From JAYVJH01 sp043777595 (GTDB lineage: Bacteria; Bacteroidota; Bacteroidia; Cytophagales; Spirosomataceae), in contig JAYWHT010000004.1 of the NCBI GenBank assembly GCA_043777595.1, positions 13,656-77,655 of the forward strand: 64,000 nucleotides of DNA, read 5' to 3'. The stretch's first letter is position 1. Every line of letters starts with the position of its first letter. This document shows positions 63,866-64,000 of the stretch, piece after piece. Both the position numbers and the translations under genes were made by a program. The notes under the pieces are model-generated. The model worked only from the letters and a program-made list of their open reading frames with translations, was not told the DNA's origin and made no database searches.

Positions 63866-64000
63866 ATCCTTATTTTATTTGAACAACTACCACGAATCAA
63901 GTAAACGGATTGTGCTAATTAAAAGATAAAGTTTTTGACCTGTAAAATGGGCATTTCGGCAATAAAATTTAAAAATATTGCGAATGTTAAAGCTGTTATT

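Noticed and set aside
1..64000. CRISPR arrays, tRNA and rRNA genes
   Set aside because: No regularly spaced direct repeats, no tRNA cloverleaf with CCA end and no rRNA motif were seen by eye; a covariance-model scan would be decisive.

Overview
The window is chromosomal DNA from a Bacteroidota bacterium, most likely of the order Cytophagales (Runella/Spirosoma/Emticicia-like; the genus is not fixed by the sequence). The evidence is a SusC/SusD outer-membrane pair, a PorP/SprF protein beside a giant protein with a type IX secretion (type B) sorting domain, a YRGAF/GWTNF-type surface-protein tail at the left edge, TAnnTTTG promoter elements, a 569-residue LysRS with a C-terminal extension, and low-GC DNA with weak ribosome-binding sites.

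Layout. 1-1 kb: the end of a surface protein and a lipoprotein. 1.1-5.5 kb: a small defence cluster (antitoxin, PIN toxin, Eco57I-like type IIG restriction-modification enzyme). 5.5-13.5 kb: acetyl-CoA synthetase, small membrane and outer-membrane proteins, an MHS-type transporter, galactose mutarotase and a TPR protein. 13.6-21.1 kb: a gluconokinase, 6-phosphogluconate dehydrogenase, SusC, SusD series on the minus strand, likely a sugar or sugar-acid uptake and catabolism unit. 21.3-23.4 kb: a DUF4143 ATPase and an AraC regulator. 23.6-28.5 kb: divergent T9SS cargo and PorP/SprF. 28.5-29.2 kb: a DUF6932 nucleotidyltransferase-like gene with a small partner. 29.2-36.9 kb: a gluconolactonase-like gene, then a tightly packed minus-strand operon (DUF1080/PA14 protein, ATPase, TOPRIM-like protein, PQQ-type dehydrogenase with cytochrome c, M20 hydrolase) in which a two-gene defence-like module sits between metabolic genes. 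37-49 kb: housekeeping genes (lysS, pseudouridine synthase, M20 peptidase, DsbD, lpd, acyltransferase, DASH cryptochrome) with one decayed PD-(D/E)XK transposase. 49.2-52.5 kb: a sulfur operon (TauE, two YedE halves, persulfide-dioxygenase-like MBL-rhodanese). 52.6-56.5 kb: a BNR/VPS10 propeller protein and a LolA-like protein. 56.6-59.65 kb: a decayed double-glycine peptide export locus bounded by direct repeats. 60.3-63.1 kb: polA. 63.3 kb: a lipoprotein.

The most notable signals are: (1) the relic of a Cys-rich, GG-leader peptide system (precursor, TlpA-like oxidoreductase, C39-like domain of a VKOR-type protein, HlyD tail, DUF6734) with a visible deletion junction and frameshift; (2) a family of GC-rich REP/REPIN-like palindromes that repeatedly sit in frame inside genes (three times in the type IIG enzyme, once in the SusD signal peptide, once in the DUF6734 relic); (3) other dispersed repeats, among them short-period arrays translated as linkers in PolA and DsbD, an approximately 107-bp repeat in three copies, and an 18-bp element inserted twice in opposite orientations in the transposase; (4) the ATPase-TOPRIM pair embedded with 4-bp overlaps in a metabolic operon. 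No rRNA, tRNA or CRISPR array was recognised.
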